Below, in pieces: positions 1 to 11,339 of a DNA stretch of 64,000 bases (position 1 is the first letter of the stretch; each line of letters starts with the position of its first letter). A program made the translations under genes and the position numbers. The stretch is from Ceratodon purpureus (taxonomy: Eukaryota; Streptophyta; Bryopsida; Pseudoditrichales; Ditrichaceae), in the NCBI GenBank assembly GCA_014871385.1, contig CM026430.1, positions 6,368,630 to 6,432,629 of the forward strand, read 5' to 3'. The notes below the pieces were generated by a model. That model was not told the DNA's origin and did not search any database. It saw only the letters and a list, made by a program, of their open reading frames with translations.

Positions 1-3000
1 AACTAGAGGTAGAGGGAGAAGGCGAGGTTCAGGTTTTACTAATCCGAAGCAGGTTAAGGCCCAGAAGAGACGAAAGGAGAAAGACGCTCTTGCATGTATT
101 GCAGAAGTGGATTACAATTTAGATGATCCTAAACCTCTCAGAATCAAAGCTTTGGCCTCCATATGTCAGGTATATGTTAAGATGGTGTTTGTATTGTCTA
201 TGTCACTAAGTCTACGTAATTTTCAATTTTGCATTATTCTCTTTAATGGATTCATGTGGAATTTTATCTTTTTGCCCAATGATCAGTGACATGAAAACAG
301 TAACTCAATATTTTGACCATAATCGAATTATGGGTTCACAGTATCTAGTTGCTTAGTAATTACTGAATGGACGGACTTTGAGGTCACGTCACTCTCTATA
401 ACAGTAGGTTGACTTCTTCGTCCCGTACTTTGGTGGATCTGCAGGAGAGCTTGCCCTCAGGAGGGGGACTTCGCGACGCACTTGAGCCGAGCCATTCGAC
501 AATCTCTGTGTGCCCCAACGAGCCACCTGAAATCGTAAGTCCCCTTGCATTCAAATGCAGCTAAATCCTACTGTACTGTGATGAATTATGCGGACATACA
601 AGCAAGCGAAATGAGAGGGACTAGTGCACTACCTTAGTCGATGCTGTCTGACCGGAACCCTAGCGGGATTGCAGGAAAACCGGGTTCTTGGCATTGGGGA
701 GGGATTCGGTATTCAAGTCATCAAGGAAGACGAAGTGGGTGAGGATCCTTTGCAGTGGTTATGCGCTGCTTCTAATGCTTTGGTCATTGTCGAAGAGGTG
801 AGTTTCTAAACAAAATATATCAGTCCGTTAGAATGTGTCTGTCTGAATGCTTTTATCGTGGGAAGGCTATGCTGAATTTCGAACTTCTCAGCTCGTCAGT
901 CACAACCTACGTAGATCTCTTTTGCTATTCGGTGCTTGTAAACCTAAATGGCCAAACATTTTATATGGGTACTTTCTATGTTGCTCTGATTGCTCAACGG
1001 TAGCTAAACCAGCAGCAAGGAACTCCAGGGCGAAAGCAAATTGATTCCCAGGAGGTGGAGGAAGACCGATCGTTACCGTTCTCACGGGTACCTTGCCCAC
1101 CGTCGAAGTCTACCGAGGTGAGTTTAATCTAAGTCGAACTTACAGTATCATTTTGTATTGACAGTCCGAATTCATTGCCTTGTCTTTGCTTGAATTTGTA
1201 TACGTTTAATAGTTCCAGCGGGTTAATATCTCAGTGTGCTCTTTCTGAGGCGATGTTTGAAAACCTTTATGGTATACCCACTCTCAGTCTACTTATGTTC
1301 AATTATCGTTTAGTTTTTGAGTACTTTGAGAACATACCTCGGATAATTATATGGAACTTCTAAGCTCCATGGAGGATGAGGCTTACGAATCTGAAGCCGA
1401 AGCTGCACGAGGTGAGAGCTCAACAGCAAATTCAGAACGCGAATATTCACGCGCCTTCGTTTACTCAGCACGAGGTCAGCCGGTAAATTGGGAGCTGATG
1501 AAGCCATAGTTAGTGATAATTCGGTCTTCATGCCACCGTTTGAGGAGATGTAGAACAGAGATAAGGGTCCAGGGATGCATGAGGATCTGACCGAATATCT
1601 AATTGTATGACATTGGAGACGGTTAACACTCTGTGATCAGCAGTCAGCGAGTGAACCAGAAATGGCTTGCGTCTTCACCAAATTGGAAGGGTTCTGCAAT
1701 ATGTTTATGTGCATAAAATAGTGGACCTGTAGACTCGTAGAGACAATTCTTGAGATTACCAGATTTCTTTTGTGAAGCAGCGGCCACTTGTTCTGCTCCT
1801 GCAAATCACAAGTAGTTTCAGAAATCCCAGAGTTGGGAGCCCACAACAGAGACATACAGACTTGGGTAGTTGGATGGGTACTTTCTATGGTATAGTTTTG
1901 TTCGCACCCAGGACACGGCTGATCGGCATCCTGAACTAGGACTCTGTGTGGCAAAATAACCTTCATGCATTCTGTGCAGTTAATATCAGCTCCAGCATGT
2001 AAATGCATACTGATTCAATTTATATGAGTTTAGAACATTTGGTTAATTAGTTTGATGATTGGCATGCAGATGTTGAGTGACCAGAGAATGGAAGAGGTGC
2101 AGAGCCCGTCCACGAGCATGGACTGTACCGACGGTTTTTTGGCTGAGATGGAAGACAAGCTCCGCAAGGCCGTGAAGGGTACCTCACATCTTGCACTTCA
2201 AGAAGCAATTGACATACCAGGCATGGAGATTGACGTGCCTCTATGTAGAATGATCCCTATGAAGGATGTGAGGGAGCCATTGAAGACCGACATTCAGAAG
2301 CTCAAGGCGGAATTCAGCCATGGATACAAGCGAGGTTCATCGTGCTTCTATCTGTCTCTGAAGAGCTTTAGGATGGAAGAGTCAAGTGTTACAGAGGTAC
2401 ATAGGTCTTCTTGGTCCGAATTATGGCGCAAGGAAGACCTTGATTTTGAAGCACGTTTGCTGTCAAATCCCGATTTGAAGAAATACTCCAATCGCTACTT
2501 CTATGTATGGGACGGGAATCATCGCCATCTTGCTTGGTCAGAAATGATCAACACTCTCCACAAGCATGATGCTGCTTTCCATGTTTCAGCCCGTTCAATT
2601 ATCATCAACGTCACGCCTGCAAATTGCAATATGTTGTTGCATGCCATGACAGATTGGAACAAGTAAGTAATTCATTCAACTTAATCTCAGTACTAACTAA
2701 ATTACATGACTTTCTAGATTTTGTTTCAATGATTTAATTTACATTTGCTTAATAGTTGATTTTGTTGATTCTCTGTCAATTGTTTGCAGGAAAAATGAAG
2801 TGGACCATGTTGTTCAACATTGGACCCATGAGGTGAAGCGGGTCCAACAGCTAGGTCTGTTAGACTTTGACCAGCTGAAGGGTATGGTCAAAGATGAGGA
2901 TCTGCAAAAAAGCATTCTAGAGTGGGGGCGCATCAAGAACAGGAAGTGGTATCACCTGACATATGATGCTTTCATCGACTTCTTATACGAGGTGAGAATT

Positions 3001-6000
3001 ATCAGTGATTTTAGTTTGTCAATTATTTTTCAAAAATCATTTAATCTACTGCACCAGAGAATAAACTAACAACTATTTCCTGTTTTTTAGAGAGAGATAT
3101 CAGCCGCCCAGGAGGAAGCCATTCGAATTTATAGGGACACATTGATCAATGGTAATGGAGAGGACAAGCCGGGAAGTCCCTCAGACCTCCTTGCCATTGC
3201 CAAAAAGGCAGTAGCAGTGAAGAAAACATCCTTGAGCACAAAATTAGACCGATTCTTGGCCATTGCCAATCCAGCAAATGGCGAAGGTTTCCTCAAAGAG
3301 GTATGACTATTTCAATGGCATATCTTTTACATGCCTTAAAATGTTTTTATGTGTTACTAAATCACAAGGTTCAGCCACTCTTTGGTGACCATGAAAGCCT
3401 ACTTTCAACTCAGTCACATTTGTTTTTTATTTTTTCGATGAGTGAAGTGGATGGATGGTCCCTGCTTTAATGTTCTGCTTGCTAGTTGTATAATATTCGC
3501 TGTACATTTCTGTCAAATGTCACTGTAGCCTCCCAACAAGGCTCACATTTTATTGCCATTTTGTGTTGTAGGGGATTCTAGTCACGGCATTTGTTTTTGT
3601 ATTTTTATTTTTGCTATGATTTGTTGCGGTGTTGGACTGAGGAAGCTGCTGTGTGCTAGATGCACGCAGCAAAAGTGCTCATGATTGTAAAATTCCTTGT
3701 GAGCCTTGAGACCGAGGCTTTGGGTTTTATGGCACTTCTCAAAGAAAAGTGAAGCACCTCGGCACCCCTGGACCATCCCTCGGATCCGAGGGGTGCCTTG
3801 GCCTCACTCCTTCATGTCACTTTTTTTGCACCGTGAGCTCCAACTCCTTGCTGGAGTCACGGCATTTATCTTTTTTTTTAAATTTCCTGCTAAGTTTTAT
3901 TGCTGTGGTTGACTGAGGGAGCTGCTGCGTGCTGGATGCACGCAGCGAAGGTGCTCATGACTTTGAAAACCCTTGCTCTCCTTGAGGCCGAGGCTTCATG
4001 TTTTATGGCACTTTTCGAAAAAAAGTGTTGCACCTTGGCACCCCTGGACCATCCCTCGGATCCGAGGGGTGCCTTGGCCTCACTCCCTCAGGTCACATTT
4101 TTTGGAAAAGGAGCTCCAGCTCCTTCATGGAGTCACGGCATTTAATTATTTTTTATAATTTTCTGCTAAGTTTTATTGCTATGGTTAACTAAGGGAGCTG
4201 CTGCGTGGTGGATTCACGCAGCGAAGGTGCTCATGAGTTTAAAAACCCTTGCTCTCCTTGAGGCCGAGGCTTCAGGTTTTATGGCACTTTTCGAAAAAAA
4301 GTGTTGCACCTTGGCACCCCTGGACCATCCCTCGGATCCGAGGGGTGCCTTGGCCTCACTCCCTCATTTCACTATTTTTGGAGAATAAGCTCCAGCTCCT
4401 TGCTGGAGTCATGGCTTTTCTTATTCTTTTTTTATTTTCTGCTATGATTTGTTTGCTATGTCTGGTTTGCTTGCTATTGCGTGCTTAATCTGTGGTTATT
4501 TTTAAAATGCTTGCTGGCCTCTCACCGAGGCAGTCGATTCGGAATGCCTTTGTCAAAAAAAGTGTTGAACCTTGGCACCTCTGGACCATCCCTCGGATCC
4601 GAGGGGTGCCTCGGCACTAGAGAGTGAAGTCACTTTTTTCTGATCGAGAGCTCCAGAGTTTGTGATGGAGTCACGGTGTTTGTAAATTTTCTTTTGTTTT
4701 TCCAATTTGCCTTGAGCTCTTTCTCCACAGTTGGTTTGATGGTGCCTACTCATTGCAGGCATCGAACTTTATTTTGTTTTAAATTCCAGGTTTGCCATTC
4801 ATAATGCTTTAGTTTTTCTCAGCATGTTCAAAAAAAGTGATGCACGAGGGCACCCCCCATCCATCCCTCGGATCCGAGGGGTGCCTCGGCACCAACAAGT
4901 GAAGTCACTTTTTTGTGTCATCGAGCTGCAGCCTTTGTGCTGGAGTCACGGCGTTTGTAATTATCTTGCGTTTTTCTAATATGCCGCGAGCTCGACCAGA
5001 GCTCTTTCTGCACAGTGTGTTAGATGGTGCCTGTCTATTACAGGCATCGGGCTTAATTTGTTTGAAACTCCTGGAAGTTCCTACTGCAAGTTAGTTCATT
5101 GATCTGATCAGCTACTGAGAACTCCATTTGATTTGCTGGTCGTAGTACTCGTTGTGACCCATTTTGATGATCGTGCGTTTGAAAGACAATTTCGAATCAA
5201 ATTGCAGACTCATCCTCCAGTTACCCGAGCCATGACGTATTCGAAAATGAGTGAGAGTTTCCCAGATGGAGAGACGGAATTTATTAATTTGGTTCACTTG
5301 TGTGCTATGGTTGAGCTTTGGTCGTGCTCTTCCCATCATAAATGTCAGCTGCTGCATGCTGGATGCAGGGAGCATTCTCCTTATTTAAGTTTTTTTATGT
5401 CTGCCTCTCACCGAGGCTTCCAAGTTTGCACACACTTTTTCAAAAAAAGTGAACGACCTCGGCACCCCTGGACCATCCCTCGGATCCGAGGGGTGCCTTG
5501 GGCGCACATCATGTGCTTGGTTTTTTGCAACCGTGAGCTTCAACATGCAGCTGGAGTCACGGCATTTCGTTATTGGTTTTGAGTTTTGCAGACTTGTGAT
5601 GATGTGAGGCTGGTGTGAGTGAGCTGCTGCGTGCTGGATGCACGCAGCTTAGTGTTGATTTGTTTCTTAAATGCTTGCATCTTTGCTGCTGAGGCAGTTA
5701 GTTTTCATACAATTCTAAAAAAAAAGTGATGCACCTTGGCACCCCTGGACCATCCCTCGGATCCGAGGGGTGCCTCGGCCTGGTAAGGTGAAGTCACTTT
5801 TTGTGTCATTTAAAGGTACTGAGCTCCGCTTTCTGCTTGCTCACGTACTGTGACCATGGTGGATTGCTGGGCCGAATTAGCACTAGTTCCTTCTCTTGTG
5901 TCTGGTTCTTGAAGGGAACTGGAAGGTCAGAGCCTGGGTATAAGAATTCTGCTCCGTCTCTGCTGCGGAAGTTTTCCAGATGTATGGACTGTTCATGTTG

Positions 6001-9000
6001 TCGCTGCTCACTAAATTGTTATTTGGGTTATAAACTAAGTTAGACTCGAGCGTCTTTCAGAATTTTACATATCATGGTCTTCTGCATTTTCGGATGCAGC
6101 AATTAAAGAAGCGTAGGTCAATATCCCACGACGTCGAAGCGCAGGACAATGTAAAAATTCGGGCAAATAATTTAGTCTACAAGAATGTTGATTTGTACTA
6201 TTTGGAGGTGATTCTTGTAGCCTGTATATTTCATTGAACTTCGACATGCTGTTTTCAGAACCTGAATTGAACCTGGTTCACGTTATCCTGTAGTAAGGAA
6301 GTGAATTCATGAATAGCCAGTTCACTCATGAAGCTTGTCAAGATTATGCTTGAAATAGCTTTGAATTTAGACTGTCGCCGTGAGCTTACAGTTCAAGTGG
6401 TTTGAATACTCTGTCTAGTGATGAATATTCCAGTAAAACTATTGAACAGGGTTATGGCATAAAGATGCTGAAAGGCTTGCAATAGTGTCATGAAAGATTA
6501 TACATTCCTAGTCTGAATTAGCAATCTTGAGCTGGACATTGGTCGTTTACATGATGCTAGTCGAAGTTGATATCAAATGGCCTGGAGCTGTGGTATTTCT
6601 CATTTTCTTCTGGAATTGCTGACGATCAACTGATGTGTATCCGTTTGGTCATTGGGTGAGTCGTTGGATTGGTTGAGCATGTTGTCAACGTCTGTAAATG
6701 CTTTTGGAAGTTGTCTGAGAAATGTAGTTACAGAGATTCGCTAGCTTGCACTGTAGATACAATCTGCTCGATGTAGTCTGATCGATGGAGTATCATGATT
6801 GTAACTTGAAATGTCTGAGTATAATATCCATATGGCTCATGGGTGGACTTCGAATGACTGCTTCACTCTAGATAGCGCTCCGGATCATTCTAGCTTGTGT
6901 GTTGACGTCTGTTGGGAGGAATGCATGCGAGGTGCGTTTCTGGGGCCGTCAGGAAGTTGTTCGTGGTGAAGGAGGTCGAATGATATTTTGCAATTGGTAT
7001 GTTATGTAGAACCGAATGGTTCGAGTTGGTGAGTGAGCGTCAGTGTGGTAACTTATGTGGTAGAGTTTTACTAGTGCGTGGAAAAAGCATTTTTTGAATT
7101 TATGTTGCCTCGGATGCAACCAGTACGGGGTCCCATTTGAAATTTACTGTTGCAAGGAGTGAGGTTTAGGTCCTGCGGTGCTACCGTAGCAGGATGATGG
7201 AGCAAGCTCTAGTGAAACTCTTGCTGTGGCTCTTAATAGACAGTGTGTTATTTCTTCGTCTTCTAGCCCTTTTGTCTGTTCTTCTGGGTCTGTTACATCT
7301 CTAAGTAGACGTCTGTACTGCATCTTCTGTGTTGTCTTTCAAATATCTGGCCATTGATCAAAGCGAGTCACTGACTATTAGGAACTTGGTGGCTTGCTGA
7401 TAACACTAAATAAATGATGATGAGCTAAATTGGAGCAATGAGGAAGATGAAACTGTGCTAGCAGGATGTCATGCCTCATACAAATGTCGGTAGAAATTAG
7501 TCGTAAGCAGCAGATTTTCTTTTCCATATCACACTGATTTAGCTCGGGCTGTGTATACATGACGTTGCAGCTGTGATTTAGCAGAACTCAGAGTTCCTAA
7601 TAATCTTGAGGATAGAAATCAGTACTTGTTACTTGTTAAGGCAATCAGTTTGCCTCCTAGTGACACTTCAGATTTTCTCAACATGTTCGAAAAAAGTGAT
7701 GCACGAGGGCACCCCCGATCCATCCCTCGGATCCGAGGGGTGCCTCGGCACCAGCAAGTGAAGTCACTTTTTTCTGATTTTCCTTGTTTATTGTTAATAG
7801 CAAATCAAACCAGTCGCTTAGAACTTACTTAACGGTTTAAATTAATGTGATTTTGTTTATTCAGAATTGTATTTGAAGCTCGGTTACATGTCATGCATGC
7901 TTGCTTGTATTGTGAATACATATATTGTTCCTCAATTTTGTGAATATTGTATTCATTATTCATGTTACCTGTGAATACGTGAGGAGTTTGAACCCAATTG
8001 ACTGAGCAGATTTGGATGATTTATTTGTACTGATAAGCTATTTTTGTAGGAATGCTTGTGCCTGTTATTCTTTAATATGTTATTTTCACTTCATAGCAAC
8101 AATATTTTGGTGTGGTCCTATGCTATATATTTCTATCATTCTCATGTGACCGTGTCATTTTGTACAGATCATTCGCCACTTTGATATTTTTCAGAGCGAC
8201 TCAGAAATGACACCTGATAAATTGCAGCTTTTTGCAAGTGCCAAGGTTGCTCCCAAGTACAAAGAGAGATGGCTAAAGTGGTGGAACATGAGCAAAGAGA
8301 GTCGGGTGGAGTACAACTTTCCTCCAACACCAGCTTCTGATTTAGTTCTTCGAGTTTGGATTGATCAAGCAGCCTTTTGGACTGGGGTAAGTATAAACAT
8401 AATTTATCCCTAAGGCTGAAATGATCTCATGTTTTCTAATGTTGCAATTGAAATTTAAACCGCATTCTCTTTAGTGAAATGAATTCTAATGTTTATGGTT
8501 TATTTCTTATCCCGCAGTTGGAGGAAGAGGCTGTCCTTCGTTATGCCAAGATTGTAGAGGAGGACATTGTAGTGTTGAAGACAGAGGATTTACCAAATCC
8601 AGTAGAAGAAATTGGATCATGGATTGAGTCTCATTCTCTGACTCTTTGGGGAAAGGCCTTCACTGGGTTTTTCCCTAAGGTTGGGACTTTTACCAAGAAA
8701 GAGCCATTTCTTAACCAAGCTGGAGCTGAGAATGCTATGAAGAGGGTTATTTTGAGGTACTTTTGGAGGGAGTTGGTAGTTAAGGGTGCCATTGGTAGGA
8801 ATGATATTCCTCAGCGTTTTAAGAAATGGTTGGATGTTTCTAGCTCTGAGTGTATTTTTACAGATTATCAGAGGAGGCATTTTCGAGCTCCACACCTCCA
8901 CCAGTGTCCCTGGTACCTTGAATTGAAGGAGAATGAGAAGTGTCCTGGGGATGAGAGAGCTTTGAGGGCTAGCTGTGACAACTTGGTGCTGCAGCTTGGG

Positions 9001-10833
9001 GATGAGAATACCATGAATTTGGAGGAGACTGCCTCGGAGATTGGTGATGATGCTTCTCTTTCTGAGAAGCAAAGGAAGAAACTAGCAGAGAGGAAGGCAA
9101 AGGCTGAGGCAAGGATCGAGGAGAAGGAGGACAAGAAGAAGGAGAAGGACGAAGGAGTCAAGCTCAAGAGAGAATTGGCAGCAAGGAACATGGAGCTGGC
9201 CAAGCTTATTTTGAAGGAAGGGCCAGAGAAGATGTTGACTCATGTTGGCATTTCTCCTTCAAGCAGCAGCATGGCTGCTGCCATAGTTCCTGTAGCTCCT
9301 CAGGTGCCTATTTTTTCTACCCCCATGCCTTCTCAGACTATCTACACCATTCCATGCTCGCAGTTGGATGAGGTAGACACTAGGGTTGAGATCATCAATG
9401 ACTCCCCTATGGGCATTTTGGAGCTGTTTAATGATCTATCAGTGGGGGATGAGCCTGAGGTTTGGATCAAGATCAAGAATTGGATCAATGTTAATCAAGG
9501 TAGCAAGGCTAGAAATTTGAGAGGTAAAGATGCTGAGGCTGCTGTAGACCTCATCATTTTTGATGTTCCAGAGGATTTACTAGTTCCAGGTTTAGGGCAG
9601 GATGGTGAGATTCCCTCCTGGAACAAGCACCCCAAGATTTCAGCAGGGAAGAAAATGGAGTCTTCATGGATTAAGGCCCATTTTGAGTTTGCTATGCAGT
9701 TTCTGCAGGATGATGGAGCTTTGATTGTATTCTACCCTGATTCAAAGTTCATTTCGAATGAGCTTATTTCCTGGGCAGAGTGGGCTAACTTTCAGGAGGA
9801 GGCCAAGTCGTTTGCAATCAATGGCCTGCCATTGACTATTCCAGACCGTTATCCACGGGAGCACAAGACTTTTATGGTCAAGTGCTTCATCAAGATGGAG
9901 AATGCGGAGGAGGGTGTTCCAAGGTCTAAGTTCCAGTTTCATGATAGGGCTGAGCTTGGTGCCCAAGGCATCAAGCTCTCCACTGATGGTCACTGTACTA
10001 ATTTGATAACTGCAGATTCTCTGACTTATAATTCAGAGACAGGTTTGCCATTCAGAGGTCCTAGAGAGAAGACTTCTAACCTCTTGCAGGCTCTGATTGA
10101 TCTCTGCACTGTAGAGAATGACATTGTCATGGATCTCACAGCTTCTACAGGTATTTTTTACTCTTTCTGTTTTCTGATTGTTGTTTTTTGTATTTCTTTT
10201 TATTCTTTAATCTCATGCAATTGAGCTTCGATTTGTCTGCAGGTGCTTCCATTCGAGCATCGAAGAGTCTCCGATGCCATGTCATAGGCTTTGAGTATGA
10301 CACCACCTTGTACAAGCAGGTGTTGTTGCCTCTTCTTCTAAGCGCAGAAGAGGTTGAGTCTGCTCCAATTCCTGTGCCATCACCAAAGAAGAAACGTGCC
10401 ATTGAATCAGATGATGAGCCTGAGAGGAAGACTGCCCCCAAGCGTTCTTGTAAGTAAGTCTCTACATTCATTTGACATTTTTTTATTTTTTAAAAAAAGT
10501 TTAGTTCAATATTTATTAAACTGTGAAATTGTCATGTGCAGTCGGAAGAAAGCGTTGAAGAATGACATTGGTGGCTCTATTATCTTCCGCCATCTTAGCA
10601 AGATAAAGAGTCCAGTTAGACCTTTAGAGCTTCCACATTATGCAGAGATGCAGGCTCAAGCTTATTTAGCTGCTCCTTCTCCATCTATTTCATCTGACAG
10701 AGATAGCATTTGTCGTGATGCTGAGATTTATCTTGACATAGCTGCAGAAGTTGCCAGAGTGGTATTATCTAGTGATAGCGATTCTTATCATGGTTGGATT
10801 GATACTTGTAGCGATGACGAGATGTCTACTTGA
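1..10833 (+). CDS. Copy L: ParB-like / DNA-methyltransferase-like fusion protein, multi-exon, 5' partial
   Basis: Exons traced by GT-AG sites, frame continuity and comparison with copy R: <1-169, 445-534, 675-797, 1052-1117, 2070-2662, 2790-2991, 3091-3300, 8168-8386, 8518-10150, 10243-10453, 10542-10833. Exons from 2070 onward sum to 3,360 bp, exactly 1,119 codons plus stop, with no internal stop. Domain order: Arg-rich RGRG segment (exon 1), variable acidic linker (exons 2-4), ParB/Srx-like domain with DGNHR (2511-2525), a helical Trp-rich region (8168-8900), a Lys/Glu-rich coiled coil (about 9060-9230), a beta-class methyltransferase-like domain (about 9541-10340), a KKKR-type basic stretch and a Ser/Asp-rich C-terminus. 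The expected role is DNA binding or modification in the nucleus; catalysis is doubtful because DPPY reads DVPE. The 5' end lies off the window. Extra exons in 1118-2069 cannot be excluded. Confidence 0.75.
1637..2008 (-). other. Small Cys-rich open frame inside the copy L 5' region
   Basis: A 123-codon frame lies on the strand opposite copy L, in a stretch (1118-2069) longer than the matching interval of copy R. It has two CxxC pairs (CTEC and CPGC) about 28 residues apart, the spacing of a small zinc ribbon or half of a RING/IBR module. No homologue is recognised and no splice partner was found. It may be chance coding or a captured gene fragment. Confidence 0.2.
2232..2660 (+). other. ParB/Srx-like domain segment of copy L
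   Basis: Within the 2070-2662 exon, the reading IDVPLCRMIPMKDVREP is followed by a helix (DIQKLKAEF), a Gly, and then YFYVWDGNHRHLAW at about 2494-2535. After that comes a beta strand (IIINVTP) and a helix ending DWNKKNEV, which crosses into the next exon. The ParB N-terminal fold has this order: a strand near the start, a helix with L and I, a hallmark [DG]xxHR loop, and a later helix ending in an Asn. That family includes ParB CTPases/clamps, sulfiredoxin and DndB-like DGQHR proteins. The assignment rests on motif order, not on a search. Copy R has lost this second half. Confidence 0.55.
3582..5803 (+). repeat. Tandem array, about 276-bp period, each unit with a 16-bp perfect palindrome
   Basis: Seven units share one design: an outer arm like AAAAAGTGA, an arm with GGCACCCC, the palindrome CCCTCGGATCCGAGGG, the return arm GGGGTGCC, and an outer return arm TCACTTTTT. 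Palindromes lie at 3777-3792, 4053-4068, 4329-4344, 4590-4605, 4865-4880, 5477-5492 and 5754-5769. Centre spacings are 276, 276, 261, 275, 612 and 277 bp. Flanking bases differ between units, but all 16 palindrome bases are identical. The units also carry a second hairpin family with arms GCTGCGTGC and GCACGCAGC. Confidence 0.9.
3645..5648 (+). repeat. Second hairpin family in intron 8 (arms GCTGCGTGC / GCACGCAGC)
   Basis: Nine-base arms around a 5-nt loop occur at 3924-3946 and 5626-5648 (perfect), at 3648-3670 and 4200-4222 (imperfect), and decayed at about 5349-5373. In the first units each is followed by GTGCTCATGA, so it belongs to the 276-bp unit. The same hairpin recurs four times in the copy R intron. 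Confidence 0.8.
7690..7775 (+). repeat. Isolated eighth palindrome module in intron 8 of copy L
   Basis: It has the same arrangement as the array units: AAAAAGTGA, a GGCACCCC-like arm, the 16-bp palindrome at 7724-7739, GGGGTGCC, then GTGAAGTCACTTTTTT. It lies almost 2 kb downstream of the array, close to the 3' end of the intron. Confidence 0.85.
9541..10340 (+). other. Beta-class DNA-methyltransferase-like domain of copy L
   Basis: The order is that of beta-class amino-methyltransferases. A motif IV-like stretch VDLIIFDVPEDL (DVPE at 9562-9573) is followed by FAMQFLQDDGALIVFYPDSK, matching the usual 'a..lLkpgG.lvvf' strand. Then comes a motif X-like stretch GPREKTSNLLQALIDLC leading into motif I, VMDLTASTGASIRASKSL, and then HVIGFEYDTTLYKQ, matching 'iGiEid..Y'. 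Intron 10 splits motif I at its Gly codon. Both the catalytic tetrad ([DNS]PP[YFW]) and the FxGxG of motif I are changed, so the domain may bind S-adenosylmethionine or DNA without methylating, or may be inactive. Confidence 0.55.
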
Positions 10834-11122
10834 TCATTGCATATTTACTCTATATTGTTATGTTTTCCCTACTTATATATTATATGATAGCTTTGGCTTT
10901 GGATTTTATATTTTGCCTTAACCTCACTTTACTCTACTTTTCTATGAATTTCTCTACCGGCCATATATTTTAAATTGACTTCATACATGATTGAATTATA
11001 AAGATGGTACTAATTTATGAAGAAGTTGAACATTCCTTGGTTAAAACTTGAAGGCATCAGAATATAATGTGGTTTTCTTTAAACCTTGTTCATGTATTTT
11101 TCCTTGCCCTATTATGCAAATA
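10834..11122. other. 3' flank of copy L shared with copy R
   Basis: After the stop at 10831-10833 the DNA stays closely alignable with the inverted copy (54438 downward). Shared features include an AT-rich 3' UTR-like stretch and the phrase CTCTACCGGCCATATATTTT. No gene and no clear polyadenylation signal are assigned. The conservation marks this as part of the mobile or duplicated unit. Confidence 0.6.
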
Positions 11123-11237
11123 CCCCTAGTAATTACTTGGGGTACTTGGGCACCCCTAGTAATTACTTGGGGTCCCCTACGAACGCGAATCCGGGATCCC
11201 AAGTCGGTTTTAGGAGTAATTAACTCTCAGTTAATTA
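11123..11237. repeat. Palindromic minisatellite and inverted repeat near the copy L 3' end
   Basis: Two near-palindromic units read CCCCTAGTAATTACTTGGGG (11123-11142 and 11153-11172), separated by a short TACTTGGGCA-type spacer. At 11217-11237 an inverted repeat TAATTAAC-5 nt-GTTAATTA follows. The same set occurs inverted in copy R with four minisatellite units. Confidence 0.8.
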
Positions 11238-11339
11238 ATTCTGCAGCTTTAAATCAGTCATCCAACACTTGGATGAAAAATTAGTCATCCCAAAAAACTA
11301 TAAGCCACATTCATCTACAATAGCCGTTGTGTATATCCG

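Larger units (their letters stand above)
3301..8167 (+). other. Intron 8 of copy L, enlarged by repeats
   Basis: The donor GTATGA follows the exon ending GFLKE, and the acceptor TGTACAG precedes the exon starting IIRHF. It is about 4.9 kb long, against about 0.9 kb (57082-57986) for the same intron of copy R. The first half is filled by the 276-bp repeat array, and one more palindrome module sits near 7690-7775. The remainder (5804-7680, 7780-8160) is non-coding with no feature recognised. Confidence 0.75.

Noticed and set aside
3706-5582. Short ORFs coding HPWTIPRIRG-type peptides
   Set aside because: They recur only because the 276-bp repeat is read in several frames; they lack any domain and sit in an intron.
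3582-5803. CRISPR-like array
   Set aside because: Units are about 276 bp, hairpin-based and diverged, in a plant intron; there are no short repeats with unique spacers and no cas genes.
8617-9203. Antisense ORFs over exon 10 of copy L
   Set aside because: Reflections of the Lys/Glu-rich sense coding; the same antisense frames recur in copy R for the same reason.
1-10833. Bacterial or phage contamination as the source of the ParB-methyltransferase gene
   Set aside because: At least ten GT-AG introns with consistent phases, three copies of differing age and embedding in plant-type transposons rule this out.
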